Source: Bryum argenteum
Lineage: Eukaryota; Streptophyta; Bryopsida; Bryales; Bryaceae
Reading direction: 5' to 3'
Assembly (NCBI GenBank): GCA_037043015.1
Contig: CM073329.1
Span: forward strand, 11,858,648 to 11,922,647
DNA: 64,000 bases
Position 1 is the first letter of the stretch. Every line of letters starts with the position of its first letter. Position numbers and translations under genes: made by a program. This document shows positions 46,977-58,230 of this stretch, in pieces. A model generated the notes under the pieces. The model ran no database searches, was not told the DNA's origin, and saw only the letters and a program-made list of their open reading frames with translations.

Positions 46977-48104
46977 TTTTTTATTTTTTATTTTTTATTT
47001 GAATTTTCTCTTCTTTAGCTGCTTCACTTTTTGTTGGAAATAATTTTTATTAATCTTTGATTATGCATAGCTTTGCGTGGTTTGGATTAATGAGGAGATT
47101 TGAGACCAAAGGCGCGAAGCAACGGTTGGTCTATATTCTTTTTTTTCCGATCGCGCGCTTGCAACGGCCCTCTGTTTTCGTTAACATATCAAATGCTTTC
47201 GCCTTATTCTACAACATCAATCTTTGAGCGACCAATGTGGTTTGATTTCTAGCCTCCTATAACTATAATTAAGAAGGGCACTTTAGTTGGTGGCTTAGAA
47301 ATTGTGCAAATTGCAGATTGGCATGCTTGCTCAGAATTTGCCACGTGAATCAATTTTGGTAATTGTGCGAAGTATGTTGAAGATTGAACCAATTTTACTC
47401 ACTAATTTTGTAAAATATGAATTTATCAATGAATTTGGGAAGAGGATCCCATAGCTATAACCAGAACCGCTCAACCTAAAATGTACACCATGATTAAAGG
47501 TCATGTTCATTATCTTGAATCTAATTAATCGGTCCAAGACTTTTGCATTAAAAGTTTAGTAACTAATTTGAGACAATCTGGACTTTCTTTAGAATTTCTA
47601 GTTTTGGATCATTGTCTTGCCGATGATACTCTTTCCATGTGTAGTAAAAAAGTCAATCATAAATAAAGGATTCGTAAAGAAATCTACAAAAAATCATAGA
47701 TTCAAGCATTAAATCGAGACTTTAAAAAGTCCCAATTTAACAAATATGGCCATATCCTATCAAATCTCTGAAGGGGAAGCTATAATGTACATCTAGCTTG
47801 GATAGGTTTAGTGAACGTTGGTAGTGTTGTGTGGGTTTTGAGCCACCTACTATATGTGCACTCTAAACATGCACAACAAAGACAAATATGGGAGAAAGAG
47901 AGTAACGTTCTTAGAGGTAAGGGGGGTTGCTCAATAATGATTGAAATATGAGAAATTTGCGCTCAAGTTTAGAGCGTAAGTAACTGTTGTGTGTGGGCAA
48001 AGTAAGTGGAAATATTGATCAAGTAGAATTCTCATTTTTGGAGCTCAACTTATAGGTATTTTTCAAATCCTTTTCTAAATTGGTAACCTATGATACTCAC
48101 TCAG

Positions 48105-49625
48105 AGTACATGTTAGTAGGATTGTATGATTTGTATCACAAAGATATTATGTACTGTACCTTTGTGTCATTAGGAAAATCATGTCATTATGGCATTATCC
48201 CCTAACTTTCCTTAAAACCCGAAACGGGTTTTGGCTCTTTTGGGTAGTGAAAGTGAAGTAATAAAAATTAATTTTTTTTGTTAATTTTTTTACTGAAGAT
48301 AGATATATCCATAGTGAACATGTGGTAAAAATCTTGAAAGTAAATTCAAATTTTAGCCTCTTGTATGGCATTTTTAAGTTTTTGAGTCGAGAAGGAGCAG
48401 AACGGGCAGGGCTTTAGGCCAATGGGAGATGGTGGTAGCAAATGGGCAGTCGTGCGGTTAGCTTAGGAAAATTAGGAAAGGGTAGGGGGTTTTGGAAGGG
48501 GTTGAGAGAGGGGCCATGTGCTTGCATGGTGGAGAGGGGCCATGTGCTTGCATGGTGGAGAGGGGCCATGTGCTTGCATGGAGGGGAATTTCTCTAATTA
48601 GCAAGATCATGTTCTTGCATGTCAGCCCCGGCTTTATTGTATTTATTTGTAGCATGCCCAAGGCTTGCTCATTGGGTGGGAGGGCTTTGCTCGTTGAAGC
48701 TCAATATCTGACACACCGAATGCACATAAATATTATCATTATTGCGAAAATACATTTAGCTAGTAATAGCCATTTATTGCTATTATGGCATGTACCGGAC
48801 CCGTTTGGTCATTTATTGCAAGGGGGTGAAGGAAGGGCCCAGCTTTCCTAAGCTGCCCTTCAAAATAATATATCATTTTTCACTAGTTTAGCATTAGAAA
48901 TTCATAAGTAATTGAGATTTTACAAGTTTTACTCACAAATTGTCCCAAAAATTCACAAAACTACAAAGGTATACTTTTATCGTTCATATATTTATAATTC
49001 TAAAATCCCATCCTTACACATGGGTTTATCCTATTTCAACCACAAAGTGACATTTCTAACCTTCACGTAGAAATCATTTTTGATGAAGGTTCCAAAAGAG
49101 GAATCAAGATGAAATTTTTTGCACATGCATAGAGAACTTAGTATCCTACATTGAAAAAAATACGAGCAAAATGTTTGGGGGTAACAATCATCAACTTGCC
49201 CTTTGGCCCATTTGCACCATGCCTCCCGGGCAATGCCAAAAAAAACTTTTGTTGAAACTTTGAACGTTATGATCTCACAAATGACAAATATCCAACGGTT
49301 GAAATTTACACCAGTTCTTCCAAGTAGGTTAGGCTTAAGATCTTACGGTTTAGGGTTTGAAAAAATTGAATAAATTTAGTTCATGCTCCCGGGAGTGCAA
49401 TGTGGTTGAAAATCACAGTTTTTCAAATTCAAGCTCCCAAAATCACAAGGAAAGTTAGGGGTTATGGACCATGCCTCAATTTTAAATCGTTTTTTTAGAG
49501 CATTTCTGACAAACTGGATAAAGCGACGGGACTCAAAACGTTTAGGAAGGGTCAATTTCATTTCTAACTTGCTCTTAGTACTATCAACCCGCCAAGGTTG
49601 GCAACGCGCCTTGTTTGGCTATGTA
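48105..49625. mobile_element. ~1.5 kb insertion at the B'/D' junction, class uncertain
   Basis: On the paralogous arm (around 38540) module A' and segment D are directly joined, so this block is extra here. Its ends contain GTACAT and ATGTAC. No clear target duplication was found. Its right part (49100-49360) resembles the interior of the TTAA element at 42828-43741, so it may be a larger or composite relative. Confidence 0.5.
48506..48583. repeat. 26-bp tandem repeat, three copies
   Basis: The unit GAGAGGGGCCATGTGCTTGC plus ATGGTG is repeated, the last copy slightly changed. This is a GC-rich patch inside AT-rich DNA. Confidence 0.95.
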
Positions 49626-52185
49626 CGAAGTTTGGCGACGCGCCAAGTTTGGGCCAGAGAAGGGGTAACTTGCCAAAGATAAAAAACTTTCAAGTCCTCC
49701 TTTGTGCTTAGATGGCCACCTACCCCAACTCCCACCCAATTGCATAAATTCCTCAATTGACTTGACTCTTGAAGAGATTTGAGCCCCTTATTTGAGAAAA
49801 TTGAATATTTTTCAACTCTTGGACTTCAAAGCTTTTGGACTTTTGTCATTGGTGTAGTAGAGTTAGGCGGGGGTGGAATATACAAGGAACATTTGAAAGG
49901 GACAACATACCTCGTCTATCAAGTATGCTCTTCAGAAGGTTAACTTTTTATAAGCGGGCCAATGAACAAGGAAAGGCAATACACTCAATGACTCAATAAG
50001 TGTGTCAATACACTCAATGACTCAAAGTTCTTGGAGGTAAAAAGGCTTTGAGCAGAAAGCCAATGTACAAAGAAGGCGATGTGCTCAAAAAATGTACTGT
50101 ACAAGTAGCTAGTTCCTTGGGAAGTTGTCAAGTACATTATTTTAGAAAAATCAAAGTTTGTGGGAATCTTGGCGTTGTAATCGTGACACTTTCTTTGCAA
50201 TACTTCCAAATTTTGAGGTTAAAGCGGTAGATGTCATCTACTATTTAAGGCCGGTAGTCTCTTTTGTGAGTGAGTAAGTAACATCTATATGGTCGTGGAG
50301 ACTATTGGTCGGATTGGAACGCATAAGGTGTTGTTCGAAGGTGAAATATTTTTAGAGGTGCGGACAGCAATGAGATCAGGAAACGGGTTGGAGAATCTTG
50401 AGATATTGAATCTTGGAGTATTTATGGCCCCAAAAATACTAGAAATTATTTGTATGAGCATAGTAATGCCGCAAAGAGGTATTAGTATCTATTTCCTAAA
50501 CTTCCTTAGTGTTTCTTGGGAAGTTTAAAAAGTAAAATAATATTTGGTTCTCACCCTCGAGAATAAATAGAGATAGAAAATCACAATTTTGAGGTTTCAA
50601 GGTGCCAAAAAATACCATGAAAGTTTAGGGTTAAATACTAGTACGTCCCGCGGCGTTGCCACGCTCATTTCAATAATTTCTAGTATTTTTGGAGCCACAA
50701 ATATTTCAAAATTCAATATCTTGGGGTCCATCAACAAAAAACCAAATTTCATCAGCACAAATTTTTTGACTTTGGTGCCCAAAAGTCTAACATGAATTGT
50801 AGTTTTGAGAACTTTTAATTACAGATTTATTTATTGAGAGATAATTTAATTGGTGACATTTAAATTATAGGAAATCCAAACATTATACACATCAAATGAC
50901 CCTTTAATATTTATTAGTTGAATTAAAGTTTCTTTTACGATTCTAATGATTTTGAGCGTCATATTCTCAAAACTTTGTGTGTCACTCTAGTCAACTCTAG
51001 TCAACAATAACATGTATGTACATTGTTGAACTCAAATCTTGCAAACTAGATTTTTCTTATTATTATTAACTAATTCCAAGAAATAAAATACATATGTTTT
51101 TAAGTCAAGATTTTACAACCGGAAGTTTAGTATTTGTAGTTCTTGTATCACTTTTCTCAATTTTGTACAATTAGGCTTTGATAAGCTATTGAGTGACTCA
51201 AAAGAGTATGGGTATCCAAGGGTTAAGATAAGAGGGGCAATGGTTTGTGATAACTAAGAGGAAGGCACCTTAAAATCCATGGAGACCCCCCAAGGCCATT
51301 TTAGATGATTTTGAGTTTAGAAATGGGAGCACATTGTTGAGAGCACATTAAAGAAGTTCATTGTGAAATACTTGCGGTCTCTGAAGTGAAAATGCTACTA
51401 TGAGACTTACTTCGATGCAAAGATCACCAACTATAAAGTTGTTTACCTTCATTTCACCCTTGAACAAAAAAGAGCCGTGAGAATAATTTCTTTGCATAGT
51501 AGTGTCAAGAGAAATTGCGTATAATTCTACAAAGAGAAAAGAGTTTAAACCTAGACCTAGTGCACTAAACTTCATGCCTTGTATAGTTGTATTCATCACA
51601 TTTTGGATGAATTAATGTCTCTACCACATAAACCAAATCCAAATTGGAATTTTATCCGAATAAACAAAGTTCAAATTCAACTTTTAAATAGATGAAGGAG
51701 AAACAACTCCTTAAAAATCATGTCATTTTTTCAAATTTTTAATATAGAAACATCATAGCAAATCTGATACCAACGTTATTCAAGTCCAAAAGTGAAGTCA
51801 GATGATGATTGTGTAAAAAAGTTACTAAAAAACCATATTGAATTTTTACATAATTGGCTTGCAATGGTAAAACGTGCCCTCGTGTTTGGAAATTAAAAAA
51901 CAAGAGCTACCTTCACTAAAATGTATGCCATTATTATTTCAAACTTCATAAATTTGAGTCTCAAATTTCTACCACACAAAATAGATTTAACCTTTTCTCA
52001 AATCTCTACCACACAAACTAGACTTAACTTTTAAACGTTTCAGCCTTTCTGTAGCCAAAAAGCACATCTTGAAAATAAGTGTCATAGGTAATAGACTTAT
52101 TGTAGGCGTACAAACTTGTAATAAACTTATTGTAGGTCATGTGGACCAATATTTTGAGTTATGAGGTCTCAGATATTGCAAGATT
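49626..52185 (-). repeat. Segment D' with internal E', inverted match to 37060-38545
   Basis: Inverted homology to D runs from GGCGACGCGCCAAG near 49635 to CTTGCAATATCTGAG-type sequence near 52185. The stretch 50590-51480 matches segment E (30928-32110) inverted and is absent from D. Within it, 50395-50525 and 50600-50735 are inverted copies of each other (TATTGAATCTTGGAG versus TTCAATATCTTGG), a foldback of about 130-bp arms. No gene is convincing. Confidence 0.65.
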
Positions 52186-52209
52186 GACCATTGTGTGGGA
52201 ACACTAAAG

Positions 52210-52435
52210 TTCTAATGAAGATCCTCTCAACTTACGTTGGCCCCACCTCGTTTACTTGCAATGGTCCCACCTCTAAGTTTACTTTAGATGACCCCACCTC
52301 ATTTACTTGAGGATGTAAGATCCTCTCAACTTACTTACCATGGCCCCACCTCATTTACTTCCAATGGCCCCACGGAATGGTCCCACCTAGTTTATTTGAG
52401 ATGACCCCACCTCATTTACTAAAGGATGTGGGGCC
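52210..52435. repeat. Degenerate minisatellite GGCCCCACCTCATTTACTT
   Basis: Seven or so variants of a 19-25 bp unit, with spacing irregular. Located downstream of the last LRR exon seen. Confidence 0.8.
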
Positions 52436-52492
52436 TCTAGTAATTTGTGCTATTGCATTTGAGGAAATGGCACACTCATACAAGTTGTCATT

Positions 52493-52545
52493 CCCTATTC
52501 ACACTGCGATTGAGCAATTCCCCATTCACACTGCAATTGAGCATA
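52493..52545. repeat. Short tandem duplication CATTCACACTGCAATTGAGCA
   Basis: Two copies of about 24 bases differing at a few positions. No gene is visible around it. Confidence 0.85.
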
Positions 52546-52775
52546 CTCATCCAGAAATGATACATTGCAAATATTTAATTAAAGATATTGCTGCCAATAC
52601 GAGCGTTATCAATGAATTGACAATGAGCCTCACACATTGTACAACAGTGATAGGCACCCGACCTGTATTAAGTCTCATACCGTTGCACAACAGAGTGATA
52701 GGCACTCGATCTTGCATATCTGCAAATCTGAATTTTTGCAAATAAATCCTATCAACTTCTATAATAGCTACCAAC

Positions 52776-52923
52776 CTGGAAACTTGAAGAAAGTCGCTCC
52801 AAGCCTCCAATCTCGTACAATCTTCCGAAATACACGGCAAGGAATGTCCGGTGACGGTTCCACCAACTCCGATGGCAAGATTTTCAAGCTCACTCAAAAT
52901 GCCGATCATCGATAATGCATCCA
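52776..52923 (-). CDS. LRR gene, exon-like piece 4
   Basis: It follows an AAGCTCAG acceptor and ends at CCAG/GTTGGT. It reads DALSMIGILSELENLAIGVG then GHSLPCISEDCTRLEAWSDF, leucine-patterned like a further repeat. Joining to piece 3 is not in phase with the boundaries I can see. Gene fragment or exon boundary errors are possible. Nothing further downstream is clearly coding. Confidence 0.45.
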
Positions 52924-53011
52924 CTGAGCTTGATGTACCCCATCCAACTTACAAGCTCACCCACTTGAGGCTTCTCTGGATGAGAAAGTAATCAAAAGGA
53001 TAGAGTGCCAC

Positions 53012-53082
53012 CTGTGTGCATCCTCTCATATTCAAATCCTGCAAGTTTCTGTTCCTTGCTAAAACCTCGGAAAGAGTCCGTC
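53012..53082 (-). CDS. LRR gene, exon-like piece 3
   Basis: It is bounded by CTATCAG and by CACAG/GTGGCA. It encodes RTLSEVLARNRNLQDLNMRG CTQ, a classic cysteine-containing LRR step (L-x-x-L-N-M-x-G-C). The phase does not match the apparent end of piece 2, so one boundary is misjudged or a base is wrong. A different acceptor at about 53095 would keep phase but destroys the LRR reading. Confidence 0.5.
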
Positions 53083-53190
53083 CTGATAGTTACCTGGAAA
53101 TCCAATACAAAGTTTAGCACAGATAGTTGAAAACTAGTAAGCAGAACCCAAACATTCAAACCCAAAAGTAAAATGTGAACGTGAAATTGC

Positions 53191-53336
53191 CTTCGTTTCT
53201 CTGACATTGAGGCGCTCCAAGCTAGTCCCAGAGAATGCTGAGAGTGCTATGTCGTTCAAGTTCGAGAAGGCAAGTGCTAAAGACACCAACGAAGATAGTG
53301 CTTGCAACACAGAGCGCATGTCGTCAAAGCTCAGGG
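53191..53336 (-). CDS. LRR gene, exon 2
   Basis: It is entered after TGATGTCCAG and in phase 1 with the exon at 63781-63892. Across the junction the joined frame reads LDLCKCS then ALSFDDMRSVLQALSSLVSL, followed by ALAFSNLNDIALSAFS and SLERLNVRET, a run of leucine-rich repeats of the cysteine-containing type found in F-box/AMN1-like or RNI-type proteins. The donor seems to be a GC type (AAG/GCAATT) or is damaged. The preceding intron holds the LTR retrotransposon. Confidence 0.6.
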
Positions 53337-53438
53337 CTGGACATCACCAAAATATGTTTCACATCAACACATGCAGTTACACAACTGAAAAAAGGAAACG
53401 TCTTCTCAAAAGATAACTACTAATATAAAGAGTCAATG

Positions 53439-53443
53439 CAAGC
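53439..53443 (+). repeat. Target site duplication CAAGC (left)
   Basis: Five bases directly before TGTCGAACC, identical to 63719-63723. Confidence 0.93.
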
Positions 53444-55579
53444 TGTCGAACCCTGTTCTCCAATATTTTTGTTTTTAGCAATTAATTAGGAGTAAAATAG
53501 CTGATTTAGCAAATAGGAATAAAAACCGGCCTGTTTAAACCGGTTCGTAGGTAGTAATTTTGTGTTAAGATTCTTCCGGCTAACCTTATGGGATTTTAGA
53601 GCTTACTGGATAGCCGGGTTGATACCCGGCCGATGATACCCGAGATGCCCGGATGGCGGTTCTCCTAGGGTTGATGACCGAGCCGCGGTCGACCGGAGAA
53701 AGGGCCGGAAAACTCATGGGCGCCGACATAATCACCGGCGGCTCAATGATGACCGGGTACTTCGGTGTGTACGTCTCGAGCGGCCTGGTGATGATGTCTC
53801 GGAAGGAGAGTTCGGTTTGTTGTTATTAGGAGCCGCCGCCTCCATTCTCAGCCATTCCAGTCCGCGCGTTTTGAGAGATAGAGCAATTTTGAGAGCTCAG
53901 CGATCCGAGAGTGTTGGAAAAGCAGAGTTTGGAGAGATTAGGGTTTCGGGAAGTAGGGTTTCTACCGGAATCAGTCCGGGAAAGCAGGGAGAGAAGAGTT
54001 CGGGCGACTACGAGGATACTGGGAGCGATGCCGAAGAGGAGGGAGGTGGTCCCGTGGCGACCGGGGATGCCGATCCCCCTCAAGTCGGTGAAGCCGCAGG
54101 TACCCGAGCTTCCACTGCACCAAGCGGAGCTGAGGGATGACCTCCTCCGGATGGGGTGCGCCGGGCTGTACGATGCCCCGTGGGACTTGGCGGACCAGAC
54201 CATCATCGAGGAAACAGTCACCCACCGCTTCCCCGAGATGTACGTGACGCACCCCCTGAGGGGGAAGACGGACAACTGGGGACCCCGCCATTGGAGGGCG
54301 ACTTACAAATTTCCGGACTCCCCAATCGGCTACATCAAGAAGAAGGGCGACGAACGCCGCCGTCAAACCCCTCGAGCCGACCCACGCCGCCGGAAGAAGA
54401 CACTAGTCAGTAGTTAGTTAGGTTAGAATGGGTAGGATTAGTAGGTGCCTTTTTGGCCACTCACCCGGGAATCTCGGAAGCCCGAGAATTCCGGATCTGA
54501 TAGGGTTTCGGGAAAACCGGGACCCTCTGATTTCACCGAAGACTCTGCGGAGTCCTTCGGGTCTTCTCTGTGTTTCCGCACTGTGTGAGTAAAGGTTGAT
54601 CTTTGCACCTAAAATTCGTGATTGTGTGTAAGTCGTGATCTTGTAATTGTGTGTGCGTAGTTGATGTCTGAGCCGGGTCGTGGATACAGGAAGTCCCTCG
54701 TAGATTCGGTGGTTGCAATCCCGGAACCCGGGAGAGGTCTCTAGGAGAGTGTGAGTCGGTGAGAGGTCCGTGTGAGAAGTACTAGAGCATATCTGGGAGT
54801 AGTCGTCACCTAGGAAGGTGATACACTAACCAGGTTGGTGAGGTACTAGGGTTAGCAAGAAACGCTAACACGATTGCCAACCTCCCGAATGGGATGTTCG
54901 GTTGAGGAAAGCCTCTCCCGGGAGTAGGGTACGAACCCGGTTCTATGTTATTGGAACTCTAATGGATTAAGTGGCGGGATACCACCCACTTGTGATCCGG
55001 TCACGAGTAAACAACCCCCTCGTTGGCTCAGTTAGGGAGGAAACCGGGCCCTTTTTGTGTGACCCACTGTTTGGGTGAGAATCCGGATAGTGGCAGTAGT
55101 AGCAAGGAAGGAACTCCCAGAGAGAAGGAAAGGGTAGTCGAGATACTAAGGGTGGAACTCCGGACACCTTAATCAACCGGTAGGGAGCGACATTCCGCGC
55201 TCTTCCAAATAAATAGGAAAGACCCCTCCGAGGATTTACGGAGGTTAAACTAAATCACCACAGGATACTAAGTCCCCCTCCCGGACGGGGGAGGCCGTTC
55301 GAATCTAGAAAACCACCGGATCGGACGCAAAATTTGGTTTCCTTGGGGTTTTGGGTTTGGGAGCTAGTCAGACCCCAACCCCTCCCCGAGTTCCCTAATC
55401 CGGTAGATTAGAACGTTTTCTGTCGTTGTAGCGTCCATAGGTTGTTGGTCCGGATTTCAATTGGTCTTCACACTTCACAGAATCTCCGTGGAACGTTACC
55501 CGGAAGGCGAACCATTTTGCTTGGTTGTATAAGTAAAATTGTCTTGTTTTTGGTCTTCTCGATGCAGTAACTCACGACA
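53444..55579 (+). repeat. 5' LTR, 2136 bp
   Basis: Starts TGTCGAACCC and ends CTCACGACA. It contains AATAAA at 55208-55213, a possible poly(A) signal, and a CCTCCC/GGGAGG hairpin near 55277-55294. It also contains a 129-codon ORF (54028-54417). It aligns end to end with 61602-63718, with many small indels and fewer substitutions. Confidence 0.96.
54028..54417 (+). CDS. ORF inside the 5' LTR, unknown protein (129 aa)
   Basis: ATG at 54028-54030 (GCGATGC context) to TAG at 54417. The protein is basic and Trp/Pro-rich (MPKRREVVPWRPGM, then LRMGCAGLYDAPWDLADQ, GKTDNWGPRHWRATYKFPD, IGYIKKKGDERRR), and composition looks coding. The same frame continues upstream without stop to 53911. In the 3' LTR the equivalent stretch (about 62186-62550) is broken by several indels. 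It is not a known gag domain that I can identify. It could be a leader ORF or the remnant of a captured gene. Confidence 0.45.
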   Translation: MPKRREVVPWRPGMPIPLKSVKPQVPELPLHQAELRDDLLRMGCAGLYDAPWDLADQTIIEETVTHRFPEMYVTHPLRGKTDNWGPRHWRATYKFPDSPIGYIKKKGDERRRQTPRADPRRRKKTLVSS

Positions 55580-55591
55580 TGAGTGAAACTT

Positions 55592-55609
55592 TGGCGCCAT
55601 TGCCGGGAT
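55592..55609 (+). other. Primer binding site, tRNA-Asp type
   Basis: TGGCGCCATTGCCGGGAT, 12 bases after the LTR end. It resembles the complement of the 3' end of plant tRNA-Asp (TGGCGCCGTTGCCGGGG). One mismatch in the core. Confidence 0.75.
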
Positions 55610-55678
55610 TCTAAAGTCGTGAAGCCACGAATTCCCTGGTGGGACGCCGAGTTCCTTTTGTAGATCCGGTGGGAGCAA

Positions 55679-57350
55679 ATGGGAGATCGGAATGTTGGTG
55701 AGCTCGTCAAGACGAAGTCGCAAGTGTGAGTCGGATCGAACGAGGGAGAGGCTCTGCGAGGAATACCCGGCCCGATTGCTTCATGACTCAAGGGCAAACC
55801 AATGAACCGGACTCACGACGTGTTACCCGTCTGCGAGAAGGAGTACCATTCCGGTAGTTACCCCAAATCGCCCAAGCACGAGAGGTTCCGTACGGCCTAG
55901 AAGAAACGCTATACGCCGCTCCACCGGAAGAGGTTGTTGTTCTGTGAGGGAGTGGAACGCGTACCAGCCCCTCCACCGGGTGTGGAGATACTAGTTGCAC
56001 CGGAGGAAAGGAGGCCAAACCCCATGGAGGCTCCTCGCCGGTCAAAGGAGAGCCGCCCCACTCACTCGCACGAAGTATAATCGCTTCCAAGGAGATGGCG
56101 GCAAGGACGTGGACGATCGGTTGCAAGAGTTCACCACCACGGCGAACGCCAACCAGGAAGATCCGAGTCCCGGTTGAGAGTCTTCTCCGGAATGATGAAG
56201 GGGGAAGCACTCAAGTGGTTCATGGATGTTCCGGATGAGGTACGCGAGAATCGGGAGGAGCTCACGGCGTTGTTCCCGCATACCTTCCGTGAAGCGGGAG
56301 GGAGGCGAGCCCGGGGCGGTTGAGCGAGATCACCAAGAAGAAGTCCGAGAACATCCGGCGATGAGGATGAGGGTTAAGTCCTCATGAACAAGGTCACAAC
56401 GGACATTGCTCCGATTGTGGCCATTGATGGTACATAGCCGGTCTACCGAATGAGATGGCCTTCCAGATCCGGAGGACCAAACCGGTTACACTCCGAGCGG
56501 CGATGGAGGCTGCTCAGGATTATGAAGATTCGGCCCTATCTCTGCGTGATCCGAAGAAGGAGAAAAATAAGAAGCAGCGCGAGAAGGACCGCAAGAAGAA
56601 GAAAGAGGAAACGAGTCGGACGGCTTGGAGGGCAGCGGTGCTGAGAAGGAGTCCGAAGAGGATGGCGATCCGGACAGCGAGTCGGACCCCCCGAAGAGGT
56701 CCGGCAGTAGCAAAGCCGCGAAATCCGGTAAGGAGAAAGCGACCATCAAGATCAAGGTCGAACCGGAAGACAACATGAAGCTCCTCCTGGACGAACTCCG
56801 CGCCATCAAGGTCAACCTCACGGAGAACCGGCCATCCCGAAAGCGCCTCAAGTACCAGGTCGAACGTGTGGTGTTCACGCCGCCGCGAGCCCGGCCATTT
56901 TGCTTGGATCGCCCACGCAAAAGCAAAGAAACCGTCCATTTCGTGGAGGCAGAGACCGGAGTGGAGTACACCATGCGGATGACGATGATTATGAGGATGG
57001 TGATGTCGAAGACATCTACCAAGTCCAAACCGGTTACGGAAGAGGAAGAGGAACCCCCTCGACCGAACGGCAACCTGCGCAGATCCGGTCGCGGGCGGGA
57101 GCTAGTTCTAACGGCCCACCCGGGGATCGGCGGAGTTCTGACTACCGGACAATGTCCAGTGCTACCGGTGTGGACAGTATGGTCATTATGCGACCGGTGC
57201 TTCAACGAGCCCCGCAAGGTAACGGAAACGCGCAAATCCTACCTTCAAAACCGGGGGAGCATGGCCATAGGGAGACGAGTCGTCCGAAACCTCCTCGACG
57301 TAAGATTGCACCGAAGATGGTGGTGGAGCCACCCGGGAGATGATCACTGT
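55679..57350 (+). pseudogene. gag: gag region with CCHC zinc knuckle, frameshifted
   Basis: A likely start is ATG at 55679 (MGDRNVGELVKTKSQV), closed soon by a stop. Capsid-like segments follow in shifting frames (SGMMKGEALKWFMDVPDEV near 56190, NKVTTDIAPIVAIDG near 56390, EMAFQIRRTKPVTLRAAMEA near 56450), then a highly charged Lys/Glu/Asp stretch. CYRCGQYGHYAT near 57155-57190 is the start of a CCHC knuckle whose last Cys is in another frame (CFNEPRK). At least five frame breaks. Gag would form the particle and bind the RNA. Confidence 0.8.
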
Positions 57351-57619
57351 TGAACTACGCGCACACACCGGAGGTCGACAATCCGCCCAAATGATGCCAG
57401 GAGGTGGAAGCGCCGGACGTGGGGGAGGTTCTTTGTGAACAAGGTCTCCACCCGGCTCCACCAAAGGCAATACGGACTCCGTAGCAGCGCGGAAGAAGAA
57501 GAATACCGAGCCAACCGGAAATGCGGTGGTAGTTCGGGCGGTTACTCGAGGAGGTAAACCGGAGTAGTCACCATGAGAGAACCACCCCGGAAGAAGCAAA
57601 GAAAGGGGTGGAGTACGAT

Positions 57620-58230
57620 AGGTTAGAAATAGACATAATCGATGAAGTCGGGAACTCACGCGAGGGAGAACCCGAAACCGGAGGCGAAGAAAGTCCGGTT
57701 TGTGGACAATCCGGTGATATTGAAACCGGGACCCAAGGCAAGGGTGGATGAGTACGACATCTGCGCAGACGTCAAGGATCGCCGCGAACGTCACAATCGG
57801 TCAACTACTCCACGACAACGTCAATTACCGAAGGTTATCCGGGAGGCTTGGATACGAGAGAAGGAAGAAGAGGTACAAGCTTCCGGCGGTGGCGGTAAAT
57901 TTTTCGCCCTCGAGGATTACGGAGCCCCGAAATTACGATTGAAGTTGATGGCTGCAATATCCATAACGTTCCGGTAGATGGCGGATCCGGAGTTAACCTC
58001 ATCTTTGGAAGATACGGCATACGACCTCGATTACACGACTTTGGAGAGAACCGCCCCTGGTGCTACGGATGGCGAGACCAATCTCGAGTAGTTCGGTCGG
58101 CCTTCTCTCTCGAGATCCCATCCCGTGTAGGAAAGCGGACCTATTCTTTGAACTACGTGGTGATCCGGGTTGACGAGGGAAGACCCTTCCGAATCTTGCT
58201 TGGACGACCATGGCTCTATCTCGGCCAAGG
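57620..58230 (+). pseudogene. pol: pol: aspartic protease domain
   Basis: The catalytic loop reads VPVDGGSGVNLIFGRYGI (about 57950-58005) and the second conserved block ILLGRPWL (about 58193-58216). The usual DTG/DSG is DGG here. The two blocks are in different frames. Upstream, KKVRFVDNPVILKPGPKARV (57660-57740) is a linker. Confidence 0.75.

Larger units (their letters stand above)
44340..48105 (+). repeat. Module B', copy 4 of the dispersed family
   Basis: The longest uninterrupted copy. It aligns in parallel with A and inverted with B and A'. It joins C' on its left, as B joins C on the other arm, so B-C and C'-B' form one large inverted repeat. Confidence 0.72.

Noticed and set aside
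56486..57235. 249-codon minus-strand frame in the gag region
   Set aside because: Antisense to gag and the zinc knuckle. Ser/Arg-rich composition is the shadow of the charged gag tail.
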